Below are positions 36,073 to 45,766 of a stretch of 64,000 nt of DNA, piece after piece. The translations under genes and the position numbers were made by a program. The DNA comes from Methylorubrum extorquens. GTDB lineage: Bacteria; Pseudomonadota; Alphaproteobacteria; Rhizobiales; Beijerinckiaceae. Below the pieces are notes generated by a model. The model made no database searches. It saw nothing but the letters and a program-made list of their open reading frames with translations, and had not been told where the DNA came from. The DNA lies in contig NZ_JALJXF010000001.1 in assembly GCF_024169925.1 (NCBI RefSeq), forward strand, positions 2,858,001 to 2,922,000, written 5' to 3'. Each line of letters begins with the position of its first letter. The first letter of the stretch is position 1.

Positions 36073-37545
36073 ATGACCGAGCGCGTCGATCCGAAGAAGC
36101 TCATCAAGGGCGGCCTGCACGACTGGGAGGTCGTGATTGGCATGGAGATCCACGCTCAGGTCACGAGCCGCTCCAAGCTGTTCTCCGGCGCGTCCACCGC
36201 CTTCGGCGGCGAGCCCAACGACCACGTTTCGCTGGTCGATGCGGCCATGCCCGGCATGCTGCCGGTCATCAACGAGGAATGCGTCGCCCAGGCCGTGCGC
36301 ACCGGCCTCGGCCTGAAGGCTAAGATCAATCACCGCTCGGTGTTCGACCGGAAGAACTACTTCTACCCGGACCTGCCGCAGGGTTACCAGATCTCGCAGT
36401 ACAAGGACCCGATCGTCGGTGAGGGCGAGGTGCTGGTCGATCTGCCCGAGGGCGAGTCGATCACGGTCGGCGTCGAGCGGTTGCACCTCGAGCAGGATGC
36501 CGGCAAGTCCCTGCACGATCAGGATCCGACCAAGAGCTTCGTCGATCTCAACCGCTCCGGCGTGGCGCTGATGGAGATCGTCTCCCGGCCCGATCTGCGC
36601 TCCTCGGAGGAGGCCAGGGCCTACGTGACGAAGCTGCGCACGATTCTGCGCTACCTCGGCACCTGCGACGGCGACATGGAGAAGGGGAATCTCCGCGCCG
36701 ACGTGAACGTCTCCGTGCGCCGCCCCGGCGAGCCGCTCGGCACGCGCTGCGAGATCAAGAACGTCAACTCGATCCGCTTCATCGGCCAGGCCATCGAGAC
36801 CGAGGCGCGCCGCCAGATCGCGATCCTAGAGGATGGCGGCAAGATTGATCAGGAGACGCGCCTCTACGACCCGGCCAAGGGCGAGACCCGCTCGATGCGC
36901 TCGAAGGAAGAGGCGCACGACTATCGCTACTTCCCCGATCCCGACCTCCTGCCGCTCGAATTCGATCAGGCCTACGTCGATGCGCTGGCCTCGGGCCTGC
37001 CGGAACTGCCGGACGCCAAGAAGGCGCGCTTCATCAAAGATTTCGGCCTCAGCGCCTACGATGCTGGCGTGCTCGTCGCCGAGCGCGCCTCGGCCGACTA
37101 CTTCGAGGCGGTGGCCCGCGGACGCGACGGCAAGGCCGCCGCGAACTGGGTCATCAACGAGCTGTTCGGCCGTCTCAACAAGGAGGGGCGCAGCATCGAG
37201 GAAACGCCGGTCTCCGCCGAGCAGCTCGGGGGCATCGTCGATCTGATCGGCGACGGCGTGATCTCGGGCAAGATCGCCAAGGATCTGTTCGAGATCGTCT
37301 GGTCCGAAGGCGGCGACCCGCGCGAAATCGTCGAGACCCGCGGCATGAAGCAGGTCACCGATACCGGAGCCATCGAGGCGGCGGTGGACGCCATCATCGC
37401 CGCCAACCCCGACAAGGTCGAGCAGGCCAAGGCCAAGCCGACCCTGCTCGGCTGGTTCGTCGGCCAGACCATGAAGGCGACCGGTGGCAAGGCCAACCCG
37501 GCGGCCGTCAATGCGCTGCTGAAGGACAAGCTCGGTATCGAGTAG
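36073..37545 (+). CDS. gatB: Aspartyl/glutamyl-tRNA amidotransferase subunit B
   Basis: 490 residues, normal length. GatB is the subunit of the GatCAB complex that phosphorylates mischarged Glu-tRNA(Gln) or Asp-tRNA(Asn) before amidation. [53 protein letters not shown] and [12 protein letters not shown] are the characteristic blocks; the C-terminal YqeY-like domain (about 345-490) is complete. gatA and gatC are not adjacent. The ATG at 36073 gives the conserved N-terminus. Confidence 0.97.
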   Translation: MTERVDPKKLIKGGLHDWEVVIGMEIHAQVTSRSKLFSGASTAFGGEPNDHVSLVDAAMPGMLPVINEECVAQAVRTGLGLKAKINHRSVFDRKNYFYPDLPQGYQISQYKDPIVGEGEVLVDLPEGESITVGVERLHLEQDAGKSLHDQDPTKSFVDLNRSGVALMEIVSRPDLRSSEEARAYVTKLRTILRYLGTCDGDMEKGNLRADVNVSVRRPGEPLGTRCEIKNVNSIRFIGQAIETEARRQIAILEDGGKIDQETRLYDPAKGETRSMRSKEEAHDYRYFPDPDLLPLEFDQAYVDALASGLPELPDAKKARFIKDFGLSAYDAGVLVAERASADYFEAVARGRDGKAAANWVINELFGRLNKEGRSIEETPVSAEQLGGIVDLIGDGVISGKIAKDLFEIVWSEGGDPREIVETRGMKQVTDTGAIEAAVDAIIAANPDKVEQAKAKPTLLGWFVGQTMKATGGKANPAAVNALLKDKLGIE

Positions 37546-37786
37546 GGCCGGAGCCTAATCGCGCGTGGGATTTCGCGGCAAATAGCGATTTCGGGCCGCC
37601 GTCGAAGAAATTTGCGGTTGGCGGCCGGCGATCAGGACCGCATCAGGACGCCCGGGCGGGGAAAAAGACCTTTCCGGGATTAGCATCGGCCATCGAACGT
37701 CCTTTAACCTCGAGCTGAGACGTTTCGCTTCATTCCACAAGCCTCGGGTGCCGGTTTTGGTCCGGCGCCTGTGGGGAAGCCAAGCT

Positions 37787-40700
37787 ATGACAGCGTCCCG
37801 TCCGGTGCCACCCAGAGACCGTGGAGCCGCCGCACTTGTGCGGCGCGTACCGGGGGCGACCGGCCTGGAGAGCCATCTCGAGGCCCTGTGCCGCTCCGCC
37901 GCCGAATTCTTTGCCGTTCCCATGGCGGCGATCGCACTCGTCGACGAGGATCGCTTCCGTTTTCGCGCCCGCTACGGTGTCGAGGATGACGGCATCGACC
38001 GCGAGGGCGCCTTCTGCAATCACACGATCCGGCGGCAGCGCGGCGATGCCCTCGTGGTGCCGGATCTGATCCGCGACGAGCGCTTCGTCCGCTCTCCCCT
38101 CGTCGTCGGCGCGCCGCATGCCCGCTTCTACGCGGGTCTGGCGATCACTTCGGAGGCCGGCCGGCCCATCGGCACGATGTGCCTGATGGATCGGGTGCCG
38201 CGGCACGATTTCTCACCCGACCAAGTGCGGATCCTGCAGGAGTTGGCGCTCGTCGCCGAGGCGCATCTCCGACTGGACGAAGCCCGACTGGCGAGCGAGG
38301 CCGAAGCGGCGGAACGCTGGCAGGCGGAGGCGCGTCTCGTGGAATGGGAAGCGCGCCTGCGGGTGACCGAGGCGGCGCACGCCATGGCCGAGCGCATCGC
38401 CGCCTTCGGCCACTGGCGGATCGACGTCGCCGGCCGCACCATCGCTTGGTCGGAAGGGATCGCCCGGATCTTCGGGCGCAACGCCGGACTCGCGACGCTG
38501 CCGCTCGAAACGCATTTCGGCTTCTACCATCCGGACGACCTCGTGCGGGTCCGGGCTTCCATCGATGCGGCACTCGCCGGTCGCGGCCGGAGCTCCAGCG
38601 GAGGCTACGAGCACCGCTCCCGCCTCCTCCGTCCCGACGGCGAGGTGCGGGTTGTGGCCGTGCACGGGCTCGGCGAGCACGACGAGTCCGGTCGTCTCGT
38701 CTCGATCTTCGGCGTCTGCCTCGACGTGACCGAACTGGTCCATTCCGAGCAGCGCCTGCGCCAGACGGGCGAGGCGATGCGCGCCACCCTCGAAGCGATG
38801 GACCAGGGCCTCGTGATGATCGGCCCGGACGACCGGGTCCAGGTCCACAACCAGCGCGCCCGCGACCTTCTCGACCTGTCGGACGAGGTTCTGCACGAGG
38901 GCGCGTCCTTCGAGATGGTCAGGCGTCACTTCGCGCAGCGCGGCGAGTTCCGCACGGCCCCGCCCGAAACCCGGGAATGGCTGGAACGCGGTGCGCCTCC
39001 GTCCGGGATACAGAGCTACGAGGGCACGCGGCCCAACGGGACGATCTTGGAGACGCGGCTCGCGCCGATGGCCTCCGGCGGCCTCGTCTGCACCTACACC
39101 GACCTGACCGAGCGCCGCCAGGGCGAAGCGGCCCTGCGCTCGGCCGAGACCGACTACCAGTCCTTGTTCCAGAACGCGGTGATCGGCGTTTACCGTGCCC
39201 GGCTCGACGGCGGCATCGTCCAGGCCAACCGGGCGCTGGCCCGGCTGCACGGCTATGACGGCGGGCTCGCGCCGGCCGAGGGCTTCAACCACGATTGGTA
39301 TGTCGAGCCGGGCCGGCACGCCGCCTTCCTGAAATCTCTGGAGACGGAGGGCCATGTCGAGGATTTCGTGTCCGAGGTGCGCCGTCACGTCGGCGGCGAG
39401 CGCATCTGGGTCGCGGAGACCGCCTGGGTCGTGCGCGACGCTGAGGGCAAGCCGGTCTGGTTCGAGGGCACCGTCGCCGACGCGACCGAGCGCAAGCGCG
39501 CCCAGGCGCTGATCGAGCACATGGCCCGCTACGACGCGCTCACCGGGCTGCCCAATCGCCGGCTGTTCCAGGAAACCCTGAGCCGTGAGATCGACGGGGC
39601 CCGGCGCGACGGCGGCTGGGTGGCGGTGCTGTGCTGCGACCTCGACCGCTTCAAGGCGGTCAACGACACCTTCGGCCATCCCGCGGGCGACGCTTTGCTC
39701 CGCGTCGTCGCGGGCCGCCTCCGCGGTGCCTTGCGCGATGACGACGTGGTGGCCCGGCTCGGCGGCGACGAGTTCGCCATCATCCTGCCGGGCCGGGGTG
39801 AGCCCCGCCGCATCGCCGCCGTCACCCGCCGGTTGACCCAGGCCGCCGGCCGGCCGGTCGATCTTGGCGGCCCCGCCGCCACCGTCGGCATCAGCATCGG
39901 CGTGGCGGTCTGGCCGAAGCACGGCGACAGCGCCGATACCCTGTTCAAGAACGCCGACATCGCCCTCTACCGGGCCAAGGATTCCGGGCGCAACACCTTC
40001 CGCTTCTACGAGAGCGGGATGGATCTCGCGGTTGCGACCCGCAACCTGCTGGAGATCGACATGCGCGAGTCGATCCGCTCCGGCGGGTTCGCGCTGCACT
40101 ACCAACCGATCTTCGCCCTCGCGGACGGGGCGGCGCAGGGCTTCGAGGCGCTGCTGCGCTGGGATCATCCGGTGCGCGGTCCGGTCTCGCCGGGCACCTT
40201 CATTCCGCTGGCGGAGGAGACCGGCCTCATCACCCAACTCGGCGCCTGGGCGCTGCACGAGGCCTGCCGCGAGGCGGCCTCGTGGCCGGGCGATCTGCGG
40301 GTCGCGGTCAACGTCTCGGCGGTGCAGTTCCGCAAGCCCGGGCTGGAGCAGAGCGTCGTGCGCGCGCTCGCGGCCTCGGGCCTGCGGGCCGACCGGCTCG
40401 AACTGGAGATCACCGAGAGCGTGCTGATACAGGATGCGGAGGCCGTGATCGGCTGCCTCCACCGCCTGCGCGCCATGGGCGTGCGGATCGCGCTCGACGA
40501 TTTCGGCACCGGCTACTCGTCGCTAAGCTACCTGTGCCGGTTCCCATTCGACAAGATCAAGATCGACCGCTCCTTCGTCCGCGACATCGACGAGCCTGTG
40601 GCGGCGGCCGTGGTGCGGGCGGTCGTAGGCTTGGGTGAGCGTCTCGGCATGGCCATCACCGCCGAGGGCGTGGAGACGCAGAAGCAGTTGGCGCGGGTGC

Positions 40701-40798
40701 GGCGCAAGGGCTGCACCGAGGTGCAGGGCTTCCTGCTCGGCCGGCCGCTGCCCGCCGCGGAGGCCATGATACTCGTCGCGGAGTGGGCGGCGGCGTGA
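37787..40798 (+). CDS. GAF-PAS-GGDEF-EAL c-di-GMP turnover protein
   Basis: 1003 residues. Order: GAF domain (about 20-165, with FYAGLAITSEAGRPIGTMCLMD), three PAS-like units (about 205-325, 335-445, 455-570), GGDEF (about 575-735) and EAL (about 745-995). The cyclase site GGDEF is intact in ARLGGDEFAIIL and is preceded by RDDD, matching the RxxD inhibitory I-site. The phosphodiesterase site is intact too: FEALLRW, ITESV, DDFGTGYSS, KIDRSFV and AEGVET. So both synthesis and breakdown of c-di-GMP are possible. No membrane helix, so it senses cytoplasmic ligands. Start at the ATG 8-10 nt after GGGGAAG. Confidence 0.95.
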   Translation: MTASRPVPPRDRGAAALVRRVPGATGLESHLEALCRSAAEFFAVPMAAIALVDEDRFRFRARYGVEDDGIDREGAFCNHTIRRQRGDALVVPDLIRDERFVRSPLVVGAPHARFYAGLAITSEAGRPIGTMCLMDRVPRHDFSPDQVRILQELALVAEAHLRLDEARLASEAEAAERWQAEARLVEWEARLRVTEAAHAMAERIAAFGHWRIDVAGRTIAWSEGIARIFGRNAGLATLPLETHFGFYHPDDLVRVRASIDAALAGRGRSSSGGYEHRSRLLRPDGEVRVVAVHGLGEHDESGRLVSIFGVCLDVTELVHSEQRLRQTGEAMRATLEAMDQGLVMIGPDDRVQVHNQRARDLLDLSDEVLHEGASFEMVRRHFAQRGEFRTAPPETREWLERGAPPSGIQSYEGTRPNGTILETRLAPMASGGLVCTYTDLTERRQGEAALRSAETDYQSLFQNAVIGVYRARLDGGIVQANRALARLHGYDGGLAPAEGFNHDWYVEPGRHAAFLKSLETEGHVEDFVSEVRRHVGGERIWVAETAWVVRDAEGKPVWFEGTVADATERKRAQALIEHMARYDALTGLPNRRLFQETLSREIDGARRDGGWVAVLCCDLDRFKAVNDTFGHPAGDALLRVVAGRLRGALRDDDVVARLGGDEFAIILPGRGEPRRIAAVTRRLTQAAGRPVDLGGPAATVGISIGVAVWPKHGDSADTLFKNADIALYRAKDSGRNTFRFYESGMDLAVATRNLLEIDMRESIRSGGFALHYQPIFALADGAAQGFEALLRWDHPVRGPVSPGTFIPLAEETGLITQLGAWALHEACREAASWPGDLRVAVNVSAVQFRKPGLEQSVVRALAASGLRADRLELEITESVLIQDAEAVIGCLHRLRAMGVRIALDDFGTGYSSLSYLCRFPFDKIKIDRSFVRDIDEPVAAAVVRAVVGLGERLGMAITAEGVETQKQLARVRRKGCTEVQGFLLGRPLPAAEAMILVAEWAAA

Positions 40799-40941
40799 GC
40801 CGATGCGCGAGGAGGCTCGACGGCGGTACCTGTCGAGGACGGATGTGTGTAAGTCCTCAGCGGAGAGCGAACCGGTACGTTGACGGGAAAGGCTGAAATT
40901 TAAGAGTAATCGGCTATCCCTTCAGTCGTGACGTCGCGGGT

Positions 40942-41046
40942 GAGAGCGGTGCCCGCCCACGTTGGGTCGGGCACCGCTCGATCCTCTTGTTTTGCCGCGC
41001 TTTCTTTCGACGAACCGGGACCCGCTTCGTCGGACAGCGCTCGAGG
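40942..41046. repeat. RIME-like element, copy B3, in the leader of a GGDEF gene
   Basis: Full two-hairpin copy in the opposite orientation to B2. Hairpin P4 is GAGCGGTGCCCG / CGGGCACCGCTC, a perfect 12-bp stem around CCCACGTTGGGT; linker ATCCTCTTGTTTTGCC; hairpin P3 TTTCGACGAACCGGG... with CTTCGTCGGACAG. It ends exactly where the ribosome-binding GAGGGG of the next gene begins, 5 bases before the ATG. Confidence 0.88.
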
Positions 41047-41053
41047 GGCGGTG

Positions 41054-42112
41054 ATGCCGGGACAGATGCAGCAGGCGGATCCGGACCTCGACCGCGCCCT
41101 GGCTCCTGCGCACCGCGCCTGGGAGGCGCTCCGGGAGCATGCCCTGCCGCCCTCCCCGCGGAACTACGAATTGCTGCACGTCTTCTTCACCGGTGCCAAT
41201 CCACCGCTGAGTGAACGCCTCGCGCCCTGCCTTGCACCCGGTGGGACGCTGACCGAGGAGCAGGCGAGCGCGCTCTACGACACCTGCATCGCCGCGACCG
41301 CGTCGGAGGCCTCCGTGCTCGACGGGGCCGGCCGGCTCGCGGAAGCGGCCGGTGCCCTGGCGGAACGCGTCGCGGGCAGCCGGAGGGCGCTTGCCGGCTA
41401 TGGTGATGCCCTGACCCATTGGTCCGGCCGCCTGAATGCGCGTCCGACCGCCGATGAGCTGATGACGGCGCTCGTCGCGCTCATCGGCGAGACCGAGCAG
41501 GCGCAGACCCGAAACCACTTGCTCGAAGAGCAGCTCTCGGCCTCCGCCGCCTACATCGCCAAGCTGCACAAGGATCTCGTCGATACGCAGCGCGCGGCGG
41601 CGACCGATGCGCTGACGGGGCTTGCCAACCGCAAGGCCTTCGACGGGTTCCTGCGCGACTCGATCGCCCGGACCCGGATCGATTCCGGCAGCACCTTCTC
41701 CCTGCTCATGCTCGACATCGACCACTTCAAGGGTCTCAACGACCGGCACGGCCACCGCTTCGGTGATCAGGTGCTGCGCCTCGTCGGACGGTTGCTCAGC
41801 GCGAAGACGACGGATCGCGACCTCGCCGCGCGCTACGGCGGCGAGGAATTCGCGATCGTGCTCGGCGAGGCCGACATCGGTGCCGGCGTCGCGCTCGCCC
41901 AAGAGATCTGCAGCCGGCTGCGGGGCCAGCGGCTGGTCAAGCGCGGCACCGGCGATGTCCTGGCACAGGTCACGATCTCGGCCGGCGTCGCACAGTACCG
42001 GCCGGGCGAGGCCGCCCGCGATGTGATCGAGCGGGCCGACCGCGCGCTCTACGAGGCCAAGCGGACCGGCCGCGACCGCGTCTGCCCGACGCCGCGGGCT
42101 GCGGTCACGTGA
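41054..42112 (+). CDS. Diguanylate cyclase (GGDEF domain)
   Basis: 352 residues. The N-terminal ~180 residues are helical with no recognised sensor (QADPDLDRALAPAHRAWEAL ... RLNARPTADELMTALVALIG ... LEEQLSASAAYIAKLHKDL). The GGDEF domain follows, with TDALTGLANRKAFDGFLRD, MLDIDHFKGLNDRHGHRFGD and an active GGEEF signature in ARYGGEEFAIVL. The inhibitory RxxD position reads TDRD, so Arg is missing and product feedback is unlikely. Upstream in-frame codons starting at 40928 come from the palindromic element, so I start at 41054, after GAGGGG. Cytoplasmic. It sits 255 nt after the dual GGDEF-EAL gene. Confidence 0.92.
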   Translation: MPGQMQQADPDLDRALAPAHRAWEALREHALPPSPRNYELLHVFFTGANPPLSERLAPCLAPGGTLTEEQASALYDTCIAATASEASVLDGAGRLAEAAGALAERVAGSRRALAGYGDALTHWSGRLNARPTADELMTALVALIGETEQAQTRNHLLEEQLSASAAYIAKLHKDLVDTQRAAATDALTGLANRKAFDGFLRDSIARTRIDSGSTFSLLMLDIDHFKGLNDRHGHRFGDQVLRLVGRLLSAKTTDRDLAARYGGEEFAIVLGEADIGAGVALAQEICSRLRGQRLVKRGTGDVLAQVTISAGVAQYRPGEAARDVIERADRALYEAKRTGRDRVCPTPRAAVT

Positions 42113-42125
42113 GGTCTCGCGGCAA

Positions 42126-42232
42126 TCAGAGCATCGTCCTGGATATCGGATCCGGGGCCGATGCTCGAGCCTTCTGACTTTGCATCGTCTCTTTCCGAAA
42201 GCCGGGGACCACCTTTCGGGACGATGCTCTAG
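42126..42232. repeat. RIME-like element, copy A2
   Basis: Hairpin 1 GAGCATCG / CGATGCTC around the invariant CTGGATATCGGATCC loop, linker CTCGAGCCTTCTGACTTTGC, hairpin 2 GCATCGTC / GACGATGC enclosing CCGAAAG / CTTTCGG. Compared with A1, hairpin 2 has changed on both sides (ATC to GTC, GAT to GAC), keeping the pairing. It lies between the convergent GGDEF and dctD genes. The terminal CTAG provides the dctD stop codon (TAG on the minus strand, 42229-42231). Confidence 0.88.
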
Positions 42233-43581
42233 CGGAAGTCGGTCGGCGCGAGGCCGTAGCGGGCGATCTTGTCGTAGAGGGTTTTTCGCGGGACGCCGAG
42301 GGATTCAGCGGCCCCCCGCACGTCGCCGCCGGCCATGATCAGCTCCTCGCGGATCAGGCCGCGCTCGAACCGCTCGACCTGTTCGGACAGGCTGAGAACC
42401 GCCGTCGGCGCCGCCTCCGGGGCGGCCTGGCCCGCAAGACCCAGCGCGCAGCGTTCGGCGAAATGATCGAGTTCGCGCACGTTGCCCGGCCAGGAATGGC
42501 GCAGGAGGTGGTCGCGCACCGCCGCCGTCACGGGGGGCGCCTCGCGGCCGAACCGGGCGGCGGCGCGGGCCAGGAAGTGCTGGAACAGCAGCAGGATGTC
42601 TTCCCGCCGCTCCCGCAGGGGTGGGATCACGACCGTCACCACGTTGAGCCGGTGGAAGAGGTCGTCGCGGAACGTGCCGGCGGCGGCCTCCTGGCCGAGA
42701 TCGACCTTGGTGGCCGAGACGACCCGCATATCGACCGGCCGCTGCTCGTTAGTGCCCAGCGGCTCGACCACCCGCTCCTGCAGCACCCGCAGCAACTTCA
42801 CCTGAAGCGCCAGCGGCATGCTCTCGATCTCGTCGAGGAACAGCGTGCCGCCCTGCGCGTGCTCGATGCGCCCGACCCGGCGCTTGAGCGCTCCGGTGAA
42901 GGCGCCGGCCTCGTGGCCGAAGAGTTCGCTCTCCACCACGCTGTCGGGCAGCGCGCCGCAATTCATCGCGACGAAGTTCTTCGAGGCCCGCCGGCTCCAG
43001 CGGTGCAGGGCGTTGGCCACCACCTCCTTGCCGGAGCCCGTCTCGCCGAGGACGAGCACATCGACGTCGGCACCGGCCACGTCGCGGACGAGGCGGCGCA
43101 GGCGCACGATCTCCGGCGAGATGCCGAGGAAGGCGGGATCCTCCTCGATCGCCGCGTCGAGCCGGGCGATGAGCCGGCGGTTTTCCAGAATGAGCCGTCG
43201 GCGGTCGAGGGCGCGGCGCACCGAACCCATCAACGCTTCGGCCGGGTAGGGCTTGGCGAGGAAGTCGTAGGCGCCCGAGCGCATCGCGGCGACCGCCATC
43301 GAGATGTCGCCGTGCCCGGTGATGAGGATCACGGGCAGATCGGGGTCCTCGGCCCGGATTCGCTCGAACAGGGCGCGCCCGTCGAGGCCCGGCAGGCGCA
43401 CGTCGGTGACGACCACCCCCGGCGGTTCGGCCCGGATCGCCGCGAGCGCGGGCTCGGCCGCTTCGAAGGTTTCGACCCGGAAACCGTCGAGTTCGAGGCT
43501 CTGGCGGTTGGCGCGCCGCACATCCTCCTCGTCGTCGATGAAGACGATCCGCTCGGCGGCGCCGTCCGGCTCGTTGCTCAT
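42229..43581 (-). CDS. dctD: Sigma-54-dependent C4-dicarboxylate response regulator
   Basis: 450 residues: receiver domain (about 10-125, phospho-acceptor Asp60 in VVVTDVRLPG, IDDEED acidic pocket, Lys in FLAKPYPAE), AAA+ sigma-54 activation domain (about 145-380; Walker A GETGSGKE, the sigma-54-contacting GAFTGA loop in EAGAFTGALKR, Walker B GGTLFLDEIE) and a Fis-type helix-turn-helix at the end (RGAAESLGVPRKTLYDKIARYGL). It activates dctA in response to DctB. The start overlaps the dctB stop (ATGA). Its stop codon comes from the palindromic element A2, so the C-terminus may differ slightly from close relatives. Confidence 0.94.
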   Translation of the reverse strand: MSNEPDGAAERIVFIDDEEDVRRANRQSLELDGFRVETFEAAEPALAAIRAEPPGVVVTDVRLPGLDGRALFERIRAEDPDLPVILITGHGDISMAVAAMRSGAYDFLAKPYPAEALMGSVRRALDRRRLILENRRLIARLDAAIEEDPAFLGISPEIVRLRRLVRDVAGADVDVLVLGETGSGKEVVANALHRWSRRASKNFVAMNCGALPDSVVESELFGHEAGAFTGALKRRVGRIEHAQGGTLFLDEIESMPLALQVKLLRVLQERVVEPLGTNEQRPVDMRVVSATKVDLGQEAAAGTFRDDLFHRLNVVTVVIPPLRERREDILLLFQHFLARAAARFGREAPPVTAAVRDHLLRHSWPGNVRELDHFAERCALGLAGQAAPEAAPTAVLSLSEQVERFERGLIREELIMAGGDVRGAAESLGVPRKTLYDKIARYGLAPTDFR

Positions 43582-45455
43582 ATCGCCTCCAGGCTCCCGA
43601 CCGGCTTTGCGTTCCGCTTGTGCCCCGCCTCGTCCGCCGGGGCCGGGGCGCGGGTCAACTCCATCCGGAAGGTCGTGCCCTCGACGCCCGAGCGCAGCCC
43701 GAGCGTTCCGCCGCACTCCTCGACGATGCCGCGGCAGATCGCCAGACCGAGCCCGAGCCCTTCGGATTTCGTGGTGAAGAACGGATCGAACACCTGCGCC
43801 CGCACGGCTTCCGGAATGCCCGGTCCATTATCGGCGACCTCGACGGCAATCCGCGCCTCGCTGGCCTCGACCCGTAGGGTGATCCACGGCTCCGGACGGC
43901 CGGTCACGGCATCGAGGGCGTTCTGCAGCAGGTTGACGACGACCTGTTCCAGGCGTGGCCCGTCGCCGAGCACGGCGAGATCAGGCGCAGGCGGCGGCGC
44001 ATCAAGGGCGATGCCGGCTTGCGCGGCGCGCCAGGAGACGACTTCGAGGCTTCCGCGGACGATGTCGGCGAGGCGCACCGGCTCGCGCCGGCCCGAGGCG
44101 CGGCGGGCGAAGCCCTTGAGCTGGCGGGTCAGCGTGCCGATGCGCTCGGTCAGCCGACCGATCGCGGAGACGTTCTCCGCCGCATCCTCGATGCGCCCGC
44201 GGCGCACGAGGATCGCGGTGTTGTCGGCATAGGAGCGGATCGCGGCGAGCGGCTGGTTGATCTCGTGAGCCATGCTGGCCGCGAATTGCCCGAGTGCTGC
44301 GAGCCGCCCGGCCTGAGCCAGTTCGCGGCCGAGGCGCTCGCGCTCGGCCTCGGCGCGGCGGCGCTCCTCGATTTCCGCGAGAAGCTGCCGGTTGGCCTCG
44401 CTGAGCGCGTGCGTGCGTTCGGCCACCCGTGCCTCCAGCTCTTCGCGCCGGGCGGCGGCCTCGGCAAGCCGGGTCCGCATCCGCCGCCGCCGGCCCATCA
44501 GCATGGCGAGCCCTGCCCAGGCGAGACTCGTCGTCAGCAGGGCGATCACCCGCCCCTGCGCCCGCTCGCGCTGAACCGCGGCGGCGATCGGGGTCAGGGT
44601 GTGGAGGCGCCATTCCGTTCCGGGGATCGGGGCGTCGAGCATCAGCGCCGGCCAAGCGGGCTTGGCGCCGCTGCCGACCCGCACGAGGTCACCTGCATCC
44701 GAGGCCGCGTAGAGCGGCAGAGGCGAGAGCGGCGCCTCGCCGAACTCGAGTGCTTCGCGGATGCGCTTGCGCTCCGCCTCATCGACGGTGCGCAGCGCCT
44801 TGAAGCGCCAGCTCGACTCGCTCGCCACCAGCACGATGCCGCGGGCATCGGTGACGAACACGCTCTCGCGGCTCGCACGCCACGCCGCCTCGATCGCGTC
44901 GAACTCGATTTTGACGACGACGACTCCGGCTGCGCGGGGCAGCCGGCGGGCGAGATAGTAGCCCGGCCGGCCGCTGACCGTGCCGAGGGCGAATTGCGAG
45001 CCGGAGCCGGTCGCCATCGATTCCTTGAAATACGGGCGAAAGCCGTAGTCGCGGCCGATGAAGCTCTTCTCGGCCGTGGCGTTGCTCGCGGCGACCGTCA
45101 CGCCGTCGGCGCTGATCACGTAGATCACGGCCGCACCGGTCGCCTCGGCGATTTGCGCGAGGCGATCGTTCACCCCCTCCACGAGGCTGCGTTCGGGTAT
45201 GGGTTCCACGACGCGGGAGATTTCGGGGTCCGCGGCGAGCGCGAGCGGCAGTGAACTCTGCGTTTGCATCTCGGCCCGAAGCGCCGCGACTTGGAGCCCG
45301 AGGGTCGAGGAGGCCGAACGCCTCAGATCGGCGAGCGCCCACCGCTCCGCCACCCGCCCGCCGAGCCAACCCGCCAGCACGAGAGCGGCGAGCCCCGCCA
45401 CCACCACGAGCGCGCGGCGGTAATCCTTCGCGGACAGCGGAGCGGCGACGATCAC
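43578..45455 (-). CDS. dctB: C4-dicarboxylate sensor histidine kinase
   Basis: 625 residues. One N-terminal membrane helix (RALVVVAGLAALVLAGWLGG), a periplasmic double-PAS-like sensor of about 260 residues (VIYVISADGVTVAASNATAEK, FIGRDYGFRPYFKESM, a dCache pattern that binds succinate-type ligands in DctB), a second helix around residues 297-318, a coiled linker, the phospho-acceptor His about residue 397 in SMAHEINQPLAAIRSYADN, and the ATPase domain with NLLQNALDAV, VADNGPGIPE and GLGLGLAICRGIVEECGG. It phosphorylates DctD, whose gene overlaps its stop by 4 nt, and is divergent from dctA. Confidence 0.94.
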   Translation of the reverse strand: MIVAAPLSAKDYRRALVVVAGLAALVLAGWLGGRVAERWALADLRRSASSTLGLQVAALRAEMQTQSSLPLALAADPEISRVVEPIPERSLVEGVNDRLAQIAEATGAAVIYVISADGVTVAASNATAEKSFIGRDYGFRPYFKESMATGSGSQFALGTVSGRPGYYLARRLPRAAGVVVVKIEFDAIEAAWRASRESVFVTDARGIVLVASESSWRFKALRTVDEAERKRIREALEFGEAPLSPLPLYAASDAGDLVRVGSGAKPAWPALMLDAPIPGTEWRLHTLTPIAAAVQRERAQGRVIALLTTSLAWAGLAMLMGRRRRMRTRLAEAAARREELEARVAERTHALSEANRQLLAEIEERRRAEAERERLGRELAQAGRLAALGQFAASMAHEINQPLAAIRSYADNTAILVRRGRIEDAAENVSAIGRLTERIGTLTRQLKGFARRASGRREPVRLADIVRGSLEVVSWRAAQAGIALDAPPPAPDLAVLGDGPRLEQVVVNLLQNALDAVTGRPEPWITLRVEASEARIAVEVADNGPGIPEAVRAQVFDPFFTTKSEGLGLGLAICRGIVEECGGTLGLRSGVEGTTFRMELTRAPAPADEAGHKRNAKPVGSLEAI

Positions 45456-45766
45456 CGCGGCAAATCCAGTCCGAAATTCCGGAACGATCCGGGACCCTGC
45501 GTGCGGTTCACCGCAACCGGCCTTCCGACGCCTTGTGCGTGCGAACGTGAAATATCATTCATTTCAGTGCTTTAACAAAAAGTTATCACCGCCGAAGAAT
45601 TGGCATGCCGGTTGCCATTCCCTGATCGTAACGCAGCCATGACTGAACTGCAGAGCTGTGTGCCGAGAGGCCAAAAACAAGAGCGGACGGTACCGGAATC
45701 CTCCCTGGGAGGCGTTCGACGAACCGATCCGACGGACCGTCCATCGTCCGACAGGGAGCAACGCCC
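45456..45766. promoter_or_regulatory. dctB-dctA divergent regulatory region
   Basis: 311 nt between divergent dctB and dctA. It contains a sigma-54 promoter at 45601-45616. Upstream are a dyad GTGCGG-TTCA-CCGCAA (45501-45516), about 100 nt before the promoter and well placed for an enhancer-binding protein, and a second dyad TGAAAT-N7-ATTTCA (45548-45566). Both are candidate DctD binding sites by position. The dctB promoter must lie in the same region. Confidence 0.6.
45601..45616 (+). promoter_or_regulatory. Sigma-54 promoter of dctA
   Basis: TGGCATGCCGGTTGCC has the invariant GG and GC at -24/-12 with correct 10-base spacing and the full TTGC box. It lies 150 nt before the dctA start. DctBD encoded next door and the known DctD-sigma-54 control of dctA in rhizobia make it very likely to be real. 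Confidence 0.88.

Noticed and set aside
38213..40462. 749-codon minus-strand frame opposite the GGDEF-EAL gene
   Set aside because: Antisense shadow of a multi-domain protein with all catalytic motifs intact.
40928..41053. Upstream extension of the diguanylate cyclase start
   Set aside because: The 42 extra codons are almost entirely encoded by palindromic element B3; the ribosome-binding site favours 41054.
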